A DNA stretch of 64,000 nucleotides from Magnetococcales bacterium (lineage in GTDB: Bacteria > Pseudomonadota > Magnetococcia > Magnetococcales > UBA8363). Positions 1 to 8,080 of the stretch are shown piece by piece. The first letter of the stretch is position 1. Every line of letters begins with the position of its first letter. The DNA lies in NCBI GenBank assembly GCA_015660855.1, contig JACSDG010000001.1, positions 26,593 to 90,592 on the forward strand. The letters are read 5' to 3'. Under the pieces are notes generated by a model. It saw only the letters and a list, made by a program, of their open reading frames with translations, made no database searches and was not told the DNA's origin. A program made the translations under genes and the position numbers.

Positions 1-1
1 C

Positions 2-139
2 TTCAACCCGGACCCTGGCCAAAAAACCGACGATGGCAAGTTTTTTGACCCGCAGATCCTCACCTTCCAGAGCATCCAAAAACTGCCTCGCCCCAACCGA
101 CTGGACATCCCGATAAAACCATTTATTATTAAGGAATGA
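2..139 (+). CDS. C-terminal end of an unrecognised protein (partial)
   Basis: An open frame enters from the left edge and ends at TGA 137-139, giving the last 45 residues of a protein. The residues are polar and proline-rich with no motif I can assign; the tail ends in a Lys-Glu. The other two forward frames are interrupted or low in plausibility, so this frame is the best reading. It lies 67 bp upstream of the next open frame on the same strand, so it may be co-transcribed with the secreted protein and sensor kinase that follow. Function is unknown and the call rests only on frame continuity. Confidence 0.4.
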   Translation, partial: FNPDPGQKTDDGKFFDPQILTFQSIQKLPRPNRLDIPIKPFIIKE

Positions 140-206
140 ATTCAACACTTGGCATCCTCATTGTCGTTCCCTGGCCCAACCCACCCCAGGAAAAAGATTC
201 GCACAG

Positions 207-1046
207 GTGCAAAAGTACCCGGACCGATGGTACGATGTGCCCGATCTTTTCTACAGATCTCGATGTCCCGGACACTGCCCCAACATGGCGATCCCAAACA
301 TGGAAAACCAGATCCAACTTCCAAGGCAACCTTTCCACAACTCTCCCCCTGGTCGTTTCTCTCTCTGGCCTTTCCTCACACTGCTGCTGTGCAGCATTTT
401 CGTTTCCGTCGGCCACGCCAACAATTATGCCGAACTTGATCGCCATTTCAGCAACTATGAGCAAACATTGGACCGTTTTGTTCGCGCGTTGGACGCCAGA
501 CAATGGCCCGAAGTGCTGTCCCTGACCCAATCCCTCACCCAGCAATCACAACAATTACTCCATATCGGTCGCCAGGCCAACAATCCCTCATGGACCTATT
601 ATTCCAGCAACCTTTACCATCATTGCCTGGAAATGGAACAGGCCGCCACGCAAAAAAATGGCGTCGAGTCCATCTACCTTTTTTCAACCCTCCTCAATCA
701 TCTGGACCAGATTCAATCCTCCGATCCCTTTTGGCTGCGCCACCATATCCGACGTCAACTCGAAATTCTGGAACAAGGAATCGCAGCGAAAAATCTGGAC
801 GCCGTCCGGGACGCTGCGGAAATCATTCATACCAGTGCCAATAAAATCATTCTTTCCATCAGCAGTTCCCCCAAGACCTACCAACACACCTACTGGAAAA
901 ACAATATCATTGTCATCAACCGTCTGGGAGACACCATCATCGGTGAAACCAACCAGGGAGATTGGTCCAAGGTAGCCGAGAATCTGTTTCATATTCAGCA
1001 TGTCCTGGAAAAATGGTTCGACAGTTTTAATGATTTAAAGGAATAA
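207..1046 (+). CDS. secreted helical protein of unknown function, upstream of sensor kinase
   Basis: The open frame of 279 codons begins at GTG 207. ATG codons at 285 and 300 are better candidates, because a start at 300 places a classical signal peptide near the N terminus: a positively charged stretch, a hydrophobic core (LWPFLTLLLCSIFVSV) and a GHA-N cleavage-like site. No start has a convincing ribosome binding site. The mature part (about 220 residues) is predicted to be almost entirely helical, rich in Gln, His and Leu, with no cofactor motif. It ends 8 bp before the histidine kinase gene, so the two are very likely one transcript and the protein may be a periplasmic partner or ligand reporter of that kinase. 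I do not recognise a family. Confidence 0.6.
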   Translation: MQKYPDRWYDVPDLFYRSRCPGHCPNMAIPNMENQIQLPRQPFHNSPPGRFSLWPFLTLLLCSIFVSVGHANNYAELDRHFSNYEQTLDRFVRALDARQWPEVLSLTQSLTQQSQQLLHIGRQANNPSWTYYSSNLYHHCLEMEQAATQKNGVESIYLFSTLLNHLDQIQSSDPFWLRHHIRRQLEILEQGIAAKNLDAVRDAAEIIHTSANKIILSISSSPKTYQHTYWKNNIIVINRLGDTIIGETNQGDWSKVAENLFHIQHVLEKWFDSFNDLKE

Positions 1047-1054
1047 TATTTGTC

Positions 1055-3841
1055 ATGAAACTTGCCCATAGACTATACCTTTTTCTTTTGCCAGTCATTG
1101 TTTTGAGTGCCATCATCAATGCCCTCCATGCATGGAAGGATTATCACGAGCGCATCGAACAGTTTACGCAATTTTCCATGGCAAAGGGATTGGAAAGTTT
1201 TAAAATTTTAGTCAAAAATCCACTTTTTAACTATTATTTCGACGACATAAAGCTTGGGTTTATCGATGACGCCAGCAGAGACATGAAAAATATTTCTTTG
1301 CTACTCGATGAAGAAGCCCAACGTTCTAAACTGTTGTTCAGAAATCCTTTCCATCTGGGGCTTTTCGACAAAAACTGGAATGTCATCGCGGAACTGTTCC
1401 CAAAAGGAAAAAACAGACACGATCATCTTAGCCTGGATGAAAGCGCGGAAATCTCATCATTTGCGGATTTTTTCAAAAAAGAAAGACCACCAGGGACTCT
1501 TTACTCTATCAAGATCAATAACAGACACAAAATGGTTGCCCCCATCGGCATCGATGTCAACCAGGACGGAAAAATCAACTCTGAGGAAATCATGGGATAC
1601 GTGCACCATGACGATCTCCTCCCTTTGGACGAGATATTCAACAGCGTCCAGAATGAAACCTTGGAAAATACAAGTATGGCGATCTTGCAAATCGCCTTGC
1701 TCTCCATAGCCTTCTTTTGGATTGGTCGCTGGGTCCCTCGCCCCTTTGAAATGTTCACACACCAGATCTTACGACTCCCGGAAGAAACCTTCGATCCCAA
1801 AACCATCCAACATGCCAATATTCATGAATTGAACGTCCTGGGAAAAGCTCTGGAACACATGAGCCAGGAAATTCAGCGTAAACAGGATGAATTGATCCTG
1901 GCGCGGGACCAGGCTGAAAATTCCGAAAGAATGTTGCGACTTATCCTCGATACCATCCCGGTGCGGGTCTACTGGAAAGACATCCACGGTGCTTATCTGG
2001 GAGGCAATGTCCATTTCGCCCAGGCGGCGGGATTTGAAACCATAAGCGAAATCATCGCAAAAACCGATACCGACCTTTGCTGGTCTTCGCATGACGATAT
2101 CTACCGCTCCCAAGACGAAGAAATCATCAATAATAAAAAACCATTTTTGAATCTGGAACAGACCCAGACCGACTGTGCAGGGCGAATCCGCTGGATCGAC
2201 GAAAGCAAAGTCCCGCTCCTGAATAGCCACGGCAATGTCACCGGCATCCTTGGGACATCGCATGACATCACCCAAAGAATCAAGGCTCAGGAAGAGCGGG
2301 ACCGATTTTTCACCGTTTCTCCCGATGTCATGTGCATCATTGGCCCTGACCGCCGTTTTGTCCGCGTCAATCGTGCGTTGCAAGAACTGACCGGCCAACC
2401 CGAAGCACAACTTCTCACCATCGGTCTGGTGGAAATCACACACCCCCTGGATGTTGAAACCGCCACCCACTTTGTGGATCGACTGTTCCACACCTCCAAC
2501 CAAGTGATTCAGGACGATTTCCGCCTTTCCACCCAAAAACAAGACCAACCCGTCGTCGTCTCCTGGACCGCCATTTCCCAAAACCACGAAATCTATGCCG
2601 TGGGTCGTGATGTCACCCAGCAAAAACAAATAGAATGGAAGCTGAAACTGACGCAAACCTCGGTGGAACAGGCCATGGACACCCTGTTCTGGATCAATCC
2701 CGAGGGCAAGCTGGTTTATGTCAATTCCTCAGCCACACACGCCTTGGCTTATGGTCGTGAAGAACTCATGAACAAATCCATCTTCGACATCGATACGGAT
2801 ATGACCCTGGAGGATTGGCAGGGGCATTGGCAGGAATTGGTCGTCAACAAAAGAATGCACGCCGAACGTACCCATCGTCGCAAGGATGGTACCACCTACC
2901 CGGTCGATATCAACGCCCACTATCTTCACTATCGGGGGGAAGAGTTCAACATCTCCTTTGTACGCGACATCACCTTGCGCAAAGCGGCGGAACAGAATCT
3001 GCAAAACTACACCGACAACTTGGAAGAAATGGTGCAACAGCGTACACGCGAACTGGCCCATGCCGAACGCCTAGCCAGCCTGGGCACTTTTTCCGCCGGC
3101 ATGGCCCATGAAATCAATAATCCCAACTCTTTCATCTCCGGCAATATTGATTTCCTCCAACAATATTGGAATCTTGCCCGCCCCATTCTTCACAACCATC
3201 AGCAAGAGGACCCATCCGGGCGCATTGGATCTTTCCTGGACGAGGTGGAGGCCACACTGACGGGTATGAAAGATGGCAGTCGCAGAATATCCAAAATCAT
3301 CGATAGCCTGAAAGCCTACTCACGCGGAGGAATGGAAGCCGACAAGGTGGAATGTCGTTTGGCCGATCCCATCATGGATGCCCAATATCTGCTGCAACAT
3401 CGGCTCAAGTCAGGTTTCCACCTCATAACGGAGGTTCCCAACGATTACCACATCATGTGCGATCGGCAACAGATGTCCCAGGTCTTTGTCAACCTTGTCA
3501 ACAATGCTATGGATGCCCTGGAAAACATGGGTGACAACTATGAAAAACAAATAAAAATCCGTGCGGAAAGAGTGGATTGTCACCTGTGGGTCCGGGTCAG
3601 TGACAACGGCCCAGGCATACCGGAAGAGGCCATGGGACGCATCTTCGATCCTTTTTTTACCTCCAAAGGCAAAACCAAGGGAACTGGACTGGGGCTTTCC
3701 ATCGTCCAGGGCATCATCGAAGACCATGCTGGACAGATCACCGTCTTTTCCACATCCAAAAAAACCGAAGGCTCCGAATTCCTCATCATACTTCCCACCC
3801 TGGATACCTATAAACAAGTCCGGGGGAAACAAAAGCGTTGA
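1055..3841 (+). CDS. membrane sensor histidine kinase with three PAS domains and an extracytoplasmic EF-hand-like loop
   Basis: This 928-residue kinase has a membrane segment at residues 5-23, an extracytoplasmic region at 24-207, a second membrane segment near 208-224, then three PAS/PAC units (about 292-410, 412-525, 535-645), a short coiled coil, a dimerisation domain and a HATPase domain. The phospho-acceptor is H685 in the motif HEINNP; the N box lies near 813-820, the G1 box DNGPGI at 850-855, an F box at 864-868 and the G2 box GTGLGL at 876-881. There is no receiver domain, so a separate response regulator outside the window is expected. The extracytoplasmic part contains a loop at 167-178 that fits the EF-hand calcium pattern (DVNQDGKINSEE). 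The gene is convergent with a PilZ gene. Confidence 0.93.
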   Translation: MKLAHRLYLFLLPVIVLSAIINALHAWKDYHERIEQFTQFSMAKGLESFKILVKNPLFNYYFDDIKLGFIDDASRDMKNISLLLDEEAQRSKLLFRNPFHLGLFDKNWNVIAELFPKGKNRHDHLSLDESAEISSFADFFKKERPPGTLYSIKINNRHKMVAPIGIDVNQDGKINSEEIMGYVHHDDLLPLDEIFNSVQNETLENTSMAILQIALLSIAFFWIGRWVPRPFEMFTHQILRLPEETFDPKTIQHANIHELNVLGKALEHMSQEIQRKQDELILARDQAENSERMLRLILDTIPVRVYWKDIHGAYLGGNVHFAQAAGFETISEIIAKTDTDLCWSSHDDIYRSQDEEIINNKKPFLNLEQTQTDCAGRIRWIDESKVPLLNSHGNVTGILGTSHDITQRIKAQEERDRFFTVSPDVMCIIGPDRRFVRVNRALQELTGQPEAQLLTIGLVEITHPLDVETATHFVDRLFHTSNQVIQDDFRLSTQKQDQPVVVSWTAISQNHEIYAVGRDVTQQKQIEWKLKLTQTSVEQAMDTLFWINPEGKLVYVNSSATHALAYGREELMNKSIFDIDTDMTLEDWQGHWQELVVNKRMHAERTHRRKDGTTYPVDINAHYLHYRGEEFNISFVRDITLRKAAEQNLQNYTDNLEEMVQQRTRELAHAERLASLGTFSAGMAHEINNPNSFISGNIDFLQQYWNLARPILHNHQQEDPSGRIGSFLDEVEATLTGMKDGSRRISKIIDSLKAYSRGGMEADKVECRLADPIMDAQYLLQHRLKSGFHLITEVPNDYHIMCDRQQMSQVFVNLVNNAMDALENMGDNYEKQIKIRAERVDCHLWVRVSDNGPGIPEEAMGRIFDPFFTSKGKTKGTGLGLSIVQGIIEDHAGQITVFSTSKKTEGSEFLIILPTLDTYKQVRGKQKR

Positions 3842-3865
3842 CTTTGAGGCAAAGTACCCTGCAAC

Positions 3866-4684
3866 TCATTTCTTCCTGGATGATAAAAATCGTTCCAAAT
3901 CCCGCTTGATATCCTTGCGATCAGGCCGGTGCCATGCCCTGTCTTCCGACAAAAGCGAATTGGCGGCGGTACGGCTTGCCATGATATTGGAGAGCCTTTT
4001 TTCCTGAATCATGCGGATCAAACCTTCCAATCCTCCGCTGCCCACGGAAGACGAACTGCCGAAAATAATCCGGATAATTTTTTCCTTGTTGGTGCTATTC
4101 CCCCCGAAACCAGGGACAGAATAATCGGCCAGGGTTCCCGCAACATTGACCTCACCACTTCGCCGATGCCGTATCGTCAGGTCCACCCGATCACCGCGAT
4201 TCAATTCTGGCCCCCCACCTCCCACACTCAAAAGGGAAAAATCTCCATTCTTCGCATTCATCTTGACTATTTTGGCCCGGACCTGTCCACCCCCTGTTTT
4301 CCTTATGGAAACCTCACAATCAGACCATTCGCTCCCCTCTATCCCTATCCTGCTGCTCATTTCACCAAAAACAGCCTGAGTCACCGCATGGCCAAAATTT
4401 TCCCTGGCATCCAGGACACGAAGACCCACCCCTCTTTGGGACACATGGGCCACTTCGCAAGCAAAGGCGCGATCTTTGATTCCTGGAATATCCAAACGCA
4501 AAACCCCCTGGATACCAATACGGCACTGGGTGCTGGAAAAACCACTCATGCCAATACCACGGAAGGAGATATCAAAACTCTGCCCCGTGACAATCTCACC
4601 AGACTTTAAGGTGAACGTACAACCAACACGGTACCATGAACGCTCATGCTCGCGTCTGTTGGTCACAGGCTGACTCGGCCCCAT
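3866..4684 (-). CDS. PilZ-domain protein (probable c-di-GMP effector)
   Basis: Numbered from the upstream ATG at 4744, the N-terminal domain carries both halves of the PilZ c-di-GMP site: R31-x3-R35 and D58-I-S60-x2-G63. A second beta-rich segment (about residues 140-215) resembles another PilZ-like barrel without the binding motifs. The C-terminal 75 residues are basic and helical. I place the start at ATG 4684 because GAAGGAAAGG sits just upstream, whereas the upstream ATG at 4744 has no clear ribosome binding site; the binding motifs lie inside both versions. It is convergent with the histidine kinase and follows the polysaccharide operon on the same strand, so a role in c-di-GMP control of surface polysaccharide or motility is plausible but inferred. 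Confidence 0.85.
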   Translation of the reverse strand: MGPSQPVTNRREHERSWYRVGCTFTLKSGEIVTGQSFDISFRGIGMSGFSSTQCRIGIQGVLRLDIPGIKDRAFACEVAHVSQRGVGLRVLDARENFGHAVTQAVFGEMSSRIGIEGSEWSDCEVSIRKTGGGQVRAKIVKMNAKNGDFSLLSVGGGGPELNRGDRVDLTIRHRRSGEVNVAGTLADYSVPGFGGNSTNKEKIIRIIFGSSSSVGSGGLEGLIRMIQEKRLSNIMASRTAANSLLSEDRAWHRPDRKDIKRDLERFLSSRKK

Positions 4685-4895
4685 CGCCTTTCCTTCAGGG
4701 ACACCAGAGCGGTGTAAATGACCATCTATACTGGGAGCGACCATAGATCACCAAATAAAGACCATCCAGAGGATCAGAAACCATCAAAAACGCCTTCGTA
4801 CAAAAACCAAAACCTTGGTGGTTTCGCCCCCAAACCCCCATAGGTAATGAAGCTTTTTGTTTAAATTCAGAACAAAGAACTTTAGGTTTTCGTAT

Positions 4896-4905
4896 CCCCC
4901 CCCCC
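4896..4905. repeat. C10 homopolymer tract
   Basis: Ten consecutive C residues lie in the 270-bp gap between the polysaccharide operon end and the PilZ start. On the minus strand this is a G10 run about 210 bp upstream of the preferred PilZ start. Such tracts can slip during replication; whether this one affects a promoter is not visible. Confidence 0.9.
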
Positions 4906-4955
4906 TAGACATCCGCAATGATTCTTGGTATGCTTTATTTCATAATACAGTTAAA

Positions 4956-6086
4956 TTATGCAGAAAAAATAATTTTTATAATGCGCTGGGAAGCCAAGCC
5001 GTCGCCATATGGATTGCTGGCCTGACTCATGGAACGATAGACATCTTTATTTTCCATAAGTTCCACAATGGCCGCAACAATGACCGCCTCATTGGTTCCA
5101 ACCAACCTGGCCGTCCCTGCCCGAACGGCCTCAGGACGCTCCGTGGTGTCACGCATGACCAGGACGGGCTTGCGTAAAAAAGGCCCCTCTTCCTGAACCC
5201 CCCCGGAGTCGGTCAAAATAAAGGTGGCACGTTTCATCAGGTAGACAAAGGAAAGATAATCAAGGGGCTGAATCAAATGGACGTTGGCGATGCCCCCAAG
5301 CAGGCGATTGACTGGCTCCAACACATTGGGGTTCAGGTGGACCGGATACACGATACGAACATGCGGATAGATCCGGGCAACCTGGCTCAGGGCATGACAG
5401 ATACGTTCGAATCCACCCGCAAAACTTTCCCGGCGGTGTCCGGTCACCAAAATCATGGGATGATCAGAATCATTCCGCCCCAAAAATGGGAAACGTCCAG
5501 CCAATTCTCTTTCCAACTCCGGGCGGTCATTCAACTTGTTGACCACAATCTGCAGCGCATCAATGACGGTGTTCCCGGTCACATGGACACTCGCCGGGTC
5601 CACCCCTTCCTTAAGCAAATTTTGCCGCGCAGTTTCTACCGGGGCAAAATGGAGACGGGCAATGACACCCGCTACCCGGCGGTTGGCCTCTTCAGGCCAG
5701 GGGGAATACAGATTGCCCGTGCGCAACCCAGCCTCAACGTGCCCTACGGGAATACGATGATAAAAACCGGATAAACTGGCCGCCATGGTTGTGGTGGTGT
5801 CTCCATGCACCAACAACCAATCGGGGCAAAAACTTTTAAACACCTCACGCAGCCCAAACATCACCGCCGAGGTGATGTCGGTCAAATCCTGCCCCGACCT
5901 CATGATGTCAAGGTTAAAATCGGGCCGCATCTCAAACAACTCCAGCACCTGCTGGAGCATCTCCCGGTGCTGGGATGTCACACAAACCCTGGCATCCACC
6001 CCCGACCTTCGGGCCAGACTCTGCACCAGAGGGGCCATCTTGATCGCTTCCGGACGGGTCCCGAATACGGTTAAAATTTTCAACAT
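4956..6086 (-). CDS. wecB: UDP-N-acetylglucosamine 2-epimerase (non-hydrolysing)
   Basis: The product interconverts UDP-GlcNAc and UDP-ManNAc in the cytoplasm, supplying ManNAc-type sugars for surface polysaccharide. The N-terminal [11 protein letters not shown] signature, the HGDTTT and GHVEAGLR motifs, the PEEANRR segment and the C-terminal [10 protein letters not shown] motif are all present. Length (376 residues from ATG 6086, 378 from GTG 6092) is typical for the family. It is the last gene of a four-gene minus-strand set (bi-domain oxidoreductase, GT26 glycosyltransferase, SDR epimerase, WecB). No residue important for catalysis appears to be missing. Confidence 0.96.
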   Translation of the reverse strand: MLKILTVFGTRPEAIKMAPLVQSLARRSGVDARVCVTSQHREMLQQVLELFEMRPDFNLDIMRSGQDLTDITSAVMFGLREVFKSFCPDWLLVHGDTTTTMAASLSGFYHRIPVGHVEAGLRTGNLYSPWPEEANRRVAGVIARLHFAPVETARQNLLKEGVDPASVHVTGNTVIDALQIVVNKLNDRPELERELAGRFPFLGRNDSDHPMILVTGHRRESFAGGFERICHALSQVARIYPHVRIVYPVHLNPNVLEPVNRLLGGIANVHLIQPLDYLSFVYLMKRATFILTDSGGVQEEGPFLRKPVLVMRDTTERPEAVRAGTARLVGTNEAVIVAAIVELMENKDVYRSMSQASNPYGDGLASQRIIKIIFSA

Positions 6087-6148
6087 AGGCACCGACTTTT
6101 CCCGTCTGGATACGCTTTTCCTAAAACGTCAAAATCACATCCCCAATC

Positions 6149-7195
6149 TCAACCCTTCCCCCCAAACCGATCTTTGACCGCCGAAGACATACCCGGAGTA
6201 AAAGCGGCATCCCGCTCGATTAAATCCCATTTATCCCTGAACCAGGCAATCGTCTCGGCAAATCCCTCATCAAACGCAACCTTAGGCTCATAACCGATCA
6301 GACGCCTAGCCTTGTCCACCGAAGCCAGCAAACGGCTCTTGGTATCCCACTTGCGGCGGGAGGCAATCGTCACTTTGGATTTTCCGCCAGTCGCCGCCAC
6401 CACCTTGTTGGCCAAATCAACAATTTTGGTTTCAGCCCCCGAAGCCAGATTAAAATCTTCACCCACCGCCGCTTCGTAATACCCAGCCCGTAGCAACCCA
6501 TCCACCAAGTCAGTCACGTAGGTAAAATCCCTGGTTTCCTCACCCGTACCCGTAATAGGCAGCGTCTCCCCCTTCAAACCCCAATAAAGAAAGTTCGGGA
6601 TGACGTTACGATATTGCCCCGGAACCTCCCCCGGTCCGTAAGAGTTGAAAAAACGGGCTTTGACAACCGGCAACTCAAAATGGTTGAAATAGAAGTTGCA
6701 ATAAAGCTCGCCAAGCATTTTTGTGATCTGATACGGCGACGAAAGGTTCATGGACATGAACTCCTCCGTCAATGGCAGAGGCGCGGCACTGCCGTAGATG
6801 GAACAACCGGAGGAGGCATAAACGAACCGGGAAATTTTGCCAAGCGTCGCATATTCCAAAAGCTTCACCGATCCCATGCCATTGACGTGCAAATCCCTTT
6901 CCGGATAGTCGATGGAATTTTGATTGGCAAAAAACGCCGCCAGATGAAAAACGACATCGGGCTTTTCGGTAAAGACCCTCTTAAGATCAATATCGTTGGT
7001 AATATCACCGCGAACGAATAAAATATTGGGCAATACCGGAATGTTCCAGGTATAGGACGAATACAGGTTATCCAGGATAATCACCATCCGGGCACCCGCC
7101 TCCCCCAACTTTTTACACAGGTTGCTGCCTATGGCCCCGGCCCCTCCGGTCACCAGAATGGTCTTTCCTTTATAATAATTCAAATATTCAGACAC
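6149..7195 (-). CDS. NAD-dependent sugar epimerase/dehydratase (extended SDR family)
   Basis: A Rossmann motif TGGAGAIGSNL lies near the N terminus, followed by the SDR active site: Ser in YASSGCSIYG and the catalytic Tyr and Lys in SPYQITK. The family acts on nucleotide sugars such as UDP-glucose, dTDP-glucose or UDP-glucuronate; the exact substrate cannot be told from sequence alone. GTG 7195 is the preferred start because GGAGAG lies 6 bp upstream and the Rossmann fold then begins at the usual distance; an ATG at 7225 would add ten residues. It sits 62 bp upstream of wecB and is probably co-transcribed with it. Confidence 0.9.
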   Translation of the reverse strand: MSEYLNYYKGKTILVTGGAGAIGSNLCKKLGEAGARMVIILDNLYSSYTWNIPVLPNILFVRGDITNDIDLKRVFTEKPDVVFHLAAFFANQNSIDYPERDLHVNGMGSVKLLEYATLGKISRFVYASSGCSIYGSAAPLPLTEEFMSMNLSSPYQITKMLGELYCNFYFNHFELPVVKARFFNSYGPGEVPGQYRNVIPNFLYWGLKGETLPITGTGEETRDFTYVTDLVDGLLRAGYYEAAVGEDFNLASGAETKIVDLANKVVAATGGKSKVTIASRRKWDTKSRLLASVDKARRLIGYEPKVAFDEGFAETIAWFRDKWDLIERDAAFTPGMSSAVKDRFGGKG

Positions 7196-7310
7196 ATTTC
7201 TCTCCGCATGAATTGAAACCGGCATCCCGCGAACAAATCACAGGTTTGAAGTTTACCAAAGAAACCCCCACTTCCCAAGGCTCGACTGCAACATGGAGAA
7301 CGATCATCCC

Positions 7311-8075
7311 TTACTTGGCCGACTTGTTTTTTTTCGTCCAAAGAAATTTGACAACCAACTCCCGCACCATCAACGCGATAAAGATCGAACCGGTGGTCAG
7401 GTAGCGTTTCCAAAGACGACGTGGTTCCTGAACCAACCGAAAAAACCATTCCATGCCGATGCTGCTGACCCACTGGGGGGCAAGCACCGTATGACCAGCC
7501 AACACATCCACCCCACCTCCCACACCCACCACCACTGGTACACTGTAGGTGGATCCGTTTTGGTCGATGATGCGCTCCTTCATGGGGGAACTCATGGCAA
7601 CAAAAACCACATCAGGTTTTTTTTGGCGCACATCCTCCAAAACCGGTTGATCATCTTTGAAATAACCATGATGCCAACCCACAACGGAGCACCCGGGAAA
7701 CCGTTCTCGGGCATTTTCCACCGCCTTCGCCAAAACCTCCGGCTTGGCACCAAGAAAATAACACCGGTACCCTTTGCCCTGAGTGACCTCCAAAAAACGT
7801 AGCATCAGCTTGGCGGTACCCACCGGGCTTTTGACGGGATTTCCCAACAGCCTCGCCGCCCACATCCCCACGGTACCATCGACAGTCAAAATGTCGGTAT
7901 TTTCATAGGTGCGCTTCAGGCTGGCATCGTCCAGGGATTTGACAATCAATTCCACCGCCGTTGACATGATCGTCCGGGGATGACCATCGCGGATGAAATC
8001 CTCCATGATCTTCACCGCCTCGTCCACATCCACATTACTGTACTGTAAACCAAAAAAGGTGAACTTGTCGATCAT
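7311..8075 (-). CDS. WecG/TagA/CpsF family glycosyltransferase (GT26)
   Basis: The product is a 254-residue GT26 enzyme. It has the family's N-terminal pattern (FFGLQYSNVDVDEAV), the TVDGTVGMWAA segment, a conserved FLGAKPEVLAKA stretch and the GVGGGVDVLAG motif. Members add N-acetylmannosamine or a related sugar from a UDP donor to an undecaprenyl-linked acceptor. That fits the neighbouring wecB, which makes UDP-ManNAc. The C terminus ends in a hydrophobic/basic tail (about residues 225-250) that could attach it to the membrane. ATG 8075 follows the upstream gene's stop by 5 bp; a longer open frame reading into the upstream gene is unlikely to be used. Confidence 0.92.
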   Translation of the reverse strand: MIDKFTFFGLQYSNVDVDEAVKIMEDFIRDGHPRTIMSTAVELIVKSLDDASLKRTYENTDILTVDGTVGMWAARLLGNPVKSPVGTAKLMLRFLEVTQGKGYRCYFLGAKPEVLAKAVENARERFPGCSVVGWHHGYFKDDQPVLEDVRQKKPDVVFVAMSSPMKERIIDQNGSTYSVPVVVGVGGGVDVLAGHTVLAPQWVSSIGMEWFFRLVQEPRRLWKRYLTTGSIFIALMVRELVVKFLWTKKNKSAK

Positions 8076-8080
8076 GGCAT

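Noticed and set aside
136..525. Frames overlapping the start of the secreted-protein gene in two other frames
   Set aside because: The frame at 207-1046 has a signal peptide and leads directly to the kinase; the others have low-complexity products.
3841..3855. Short hairpin ACTTTG-AGG-CAAAGT between the kinase and PilZ genes
   Set aside because: Only a 6-bp AT-rich stem with no U tract; too weak to call a terminator.
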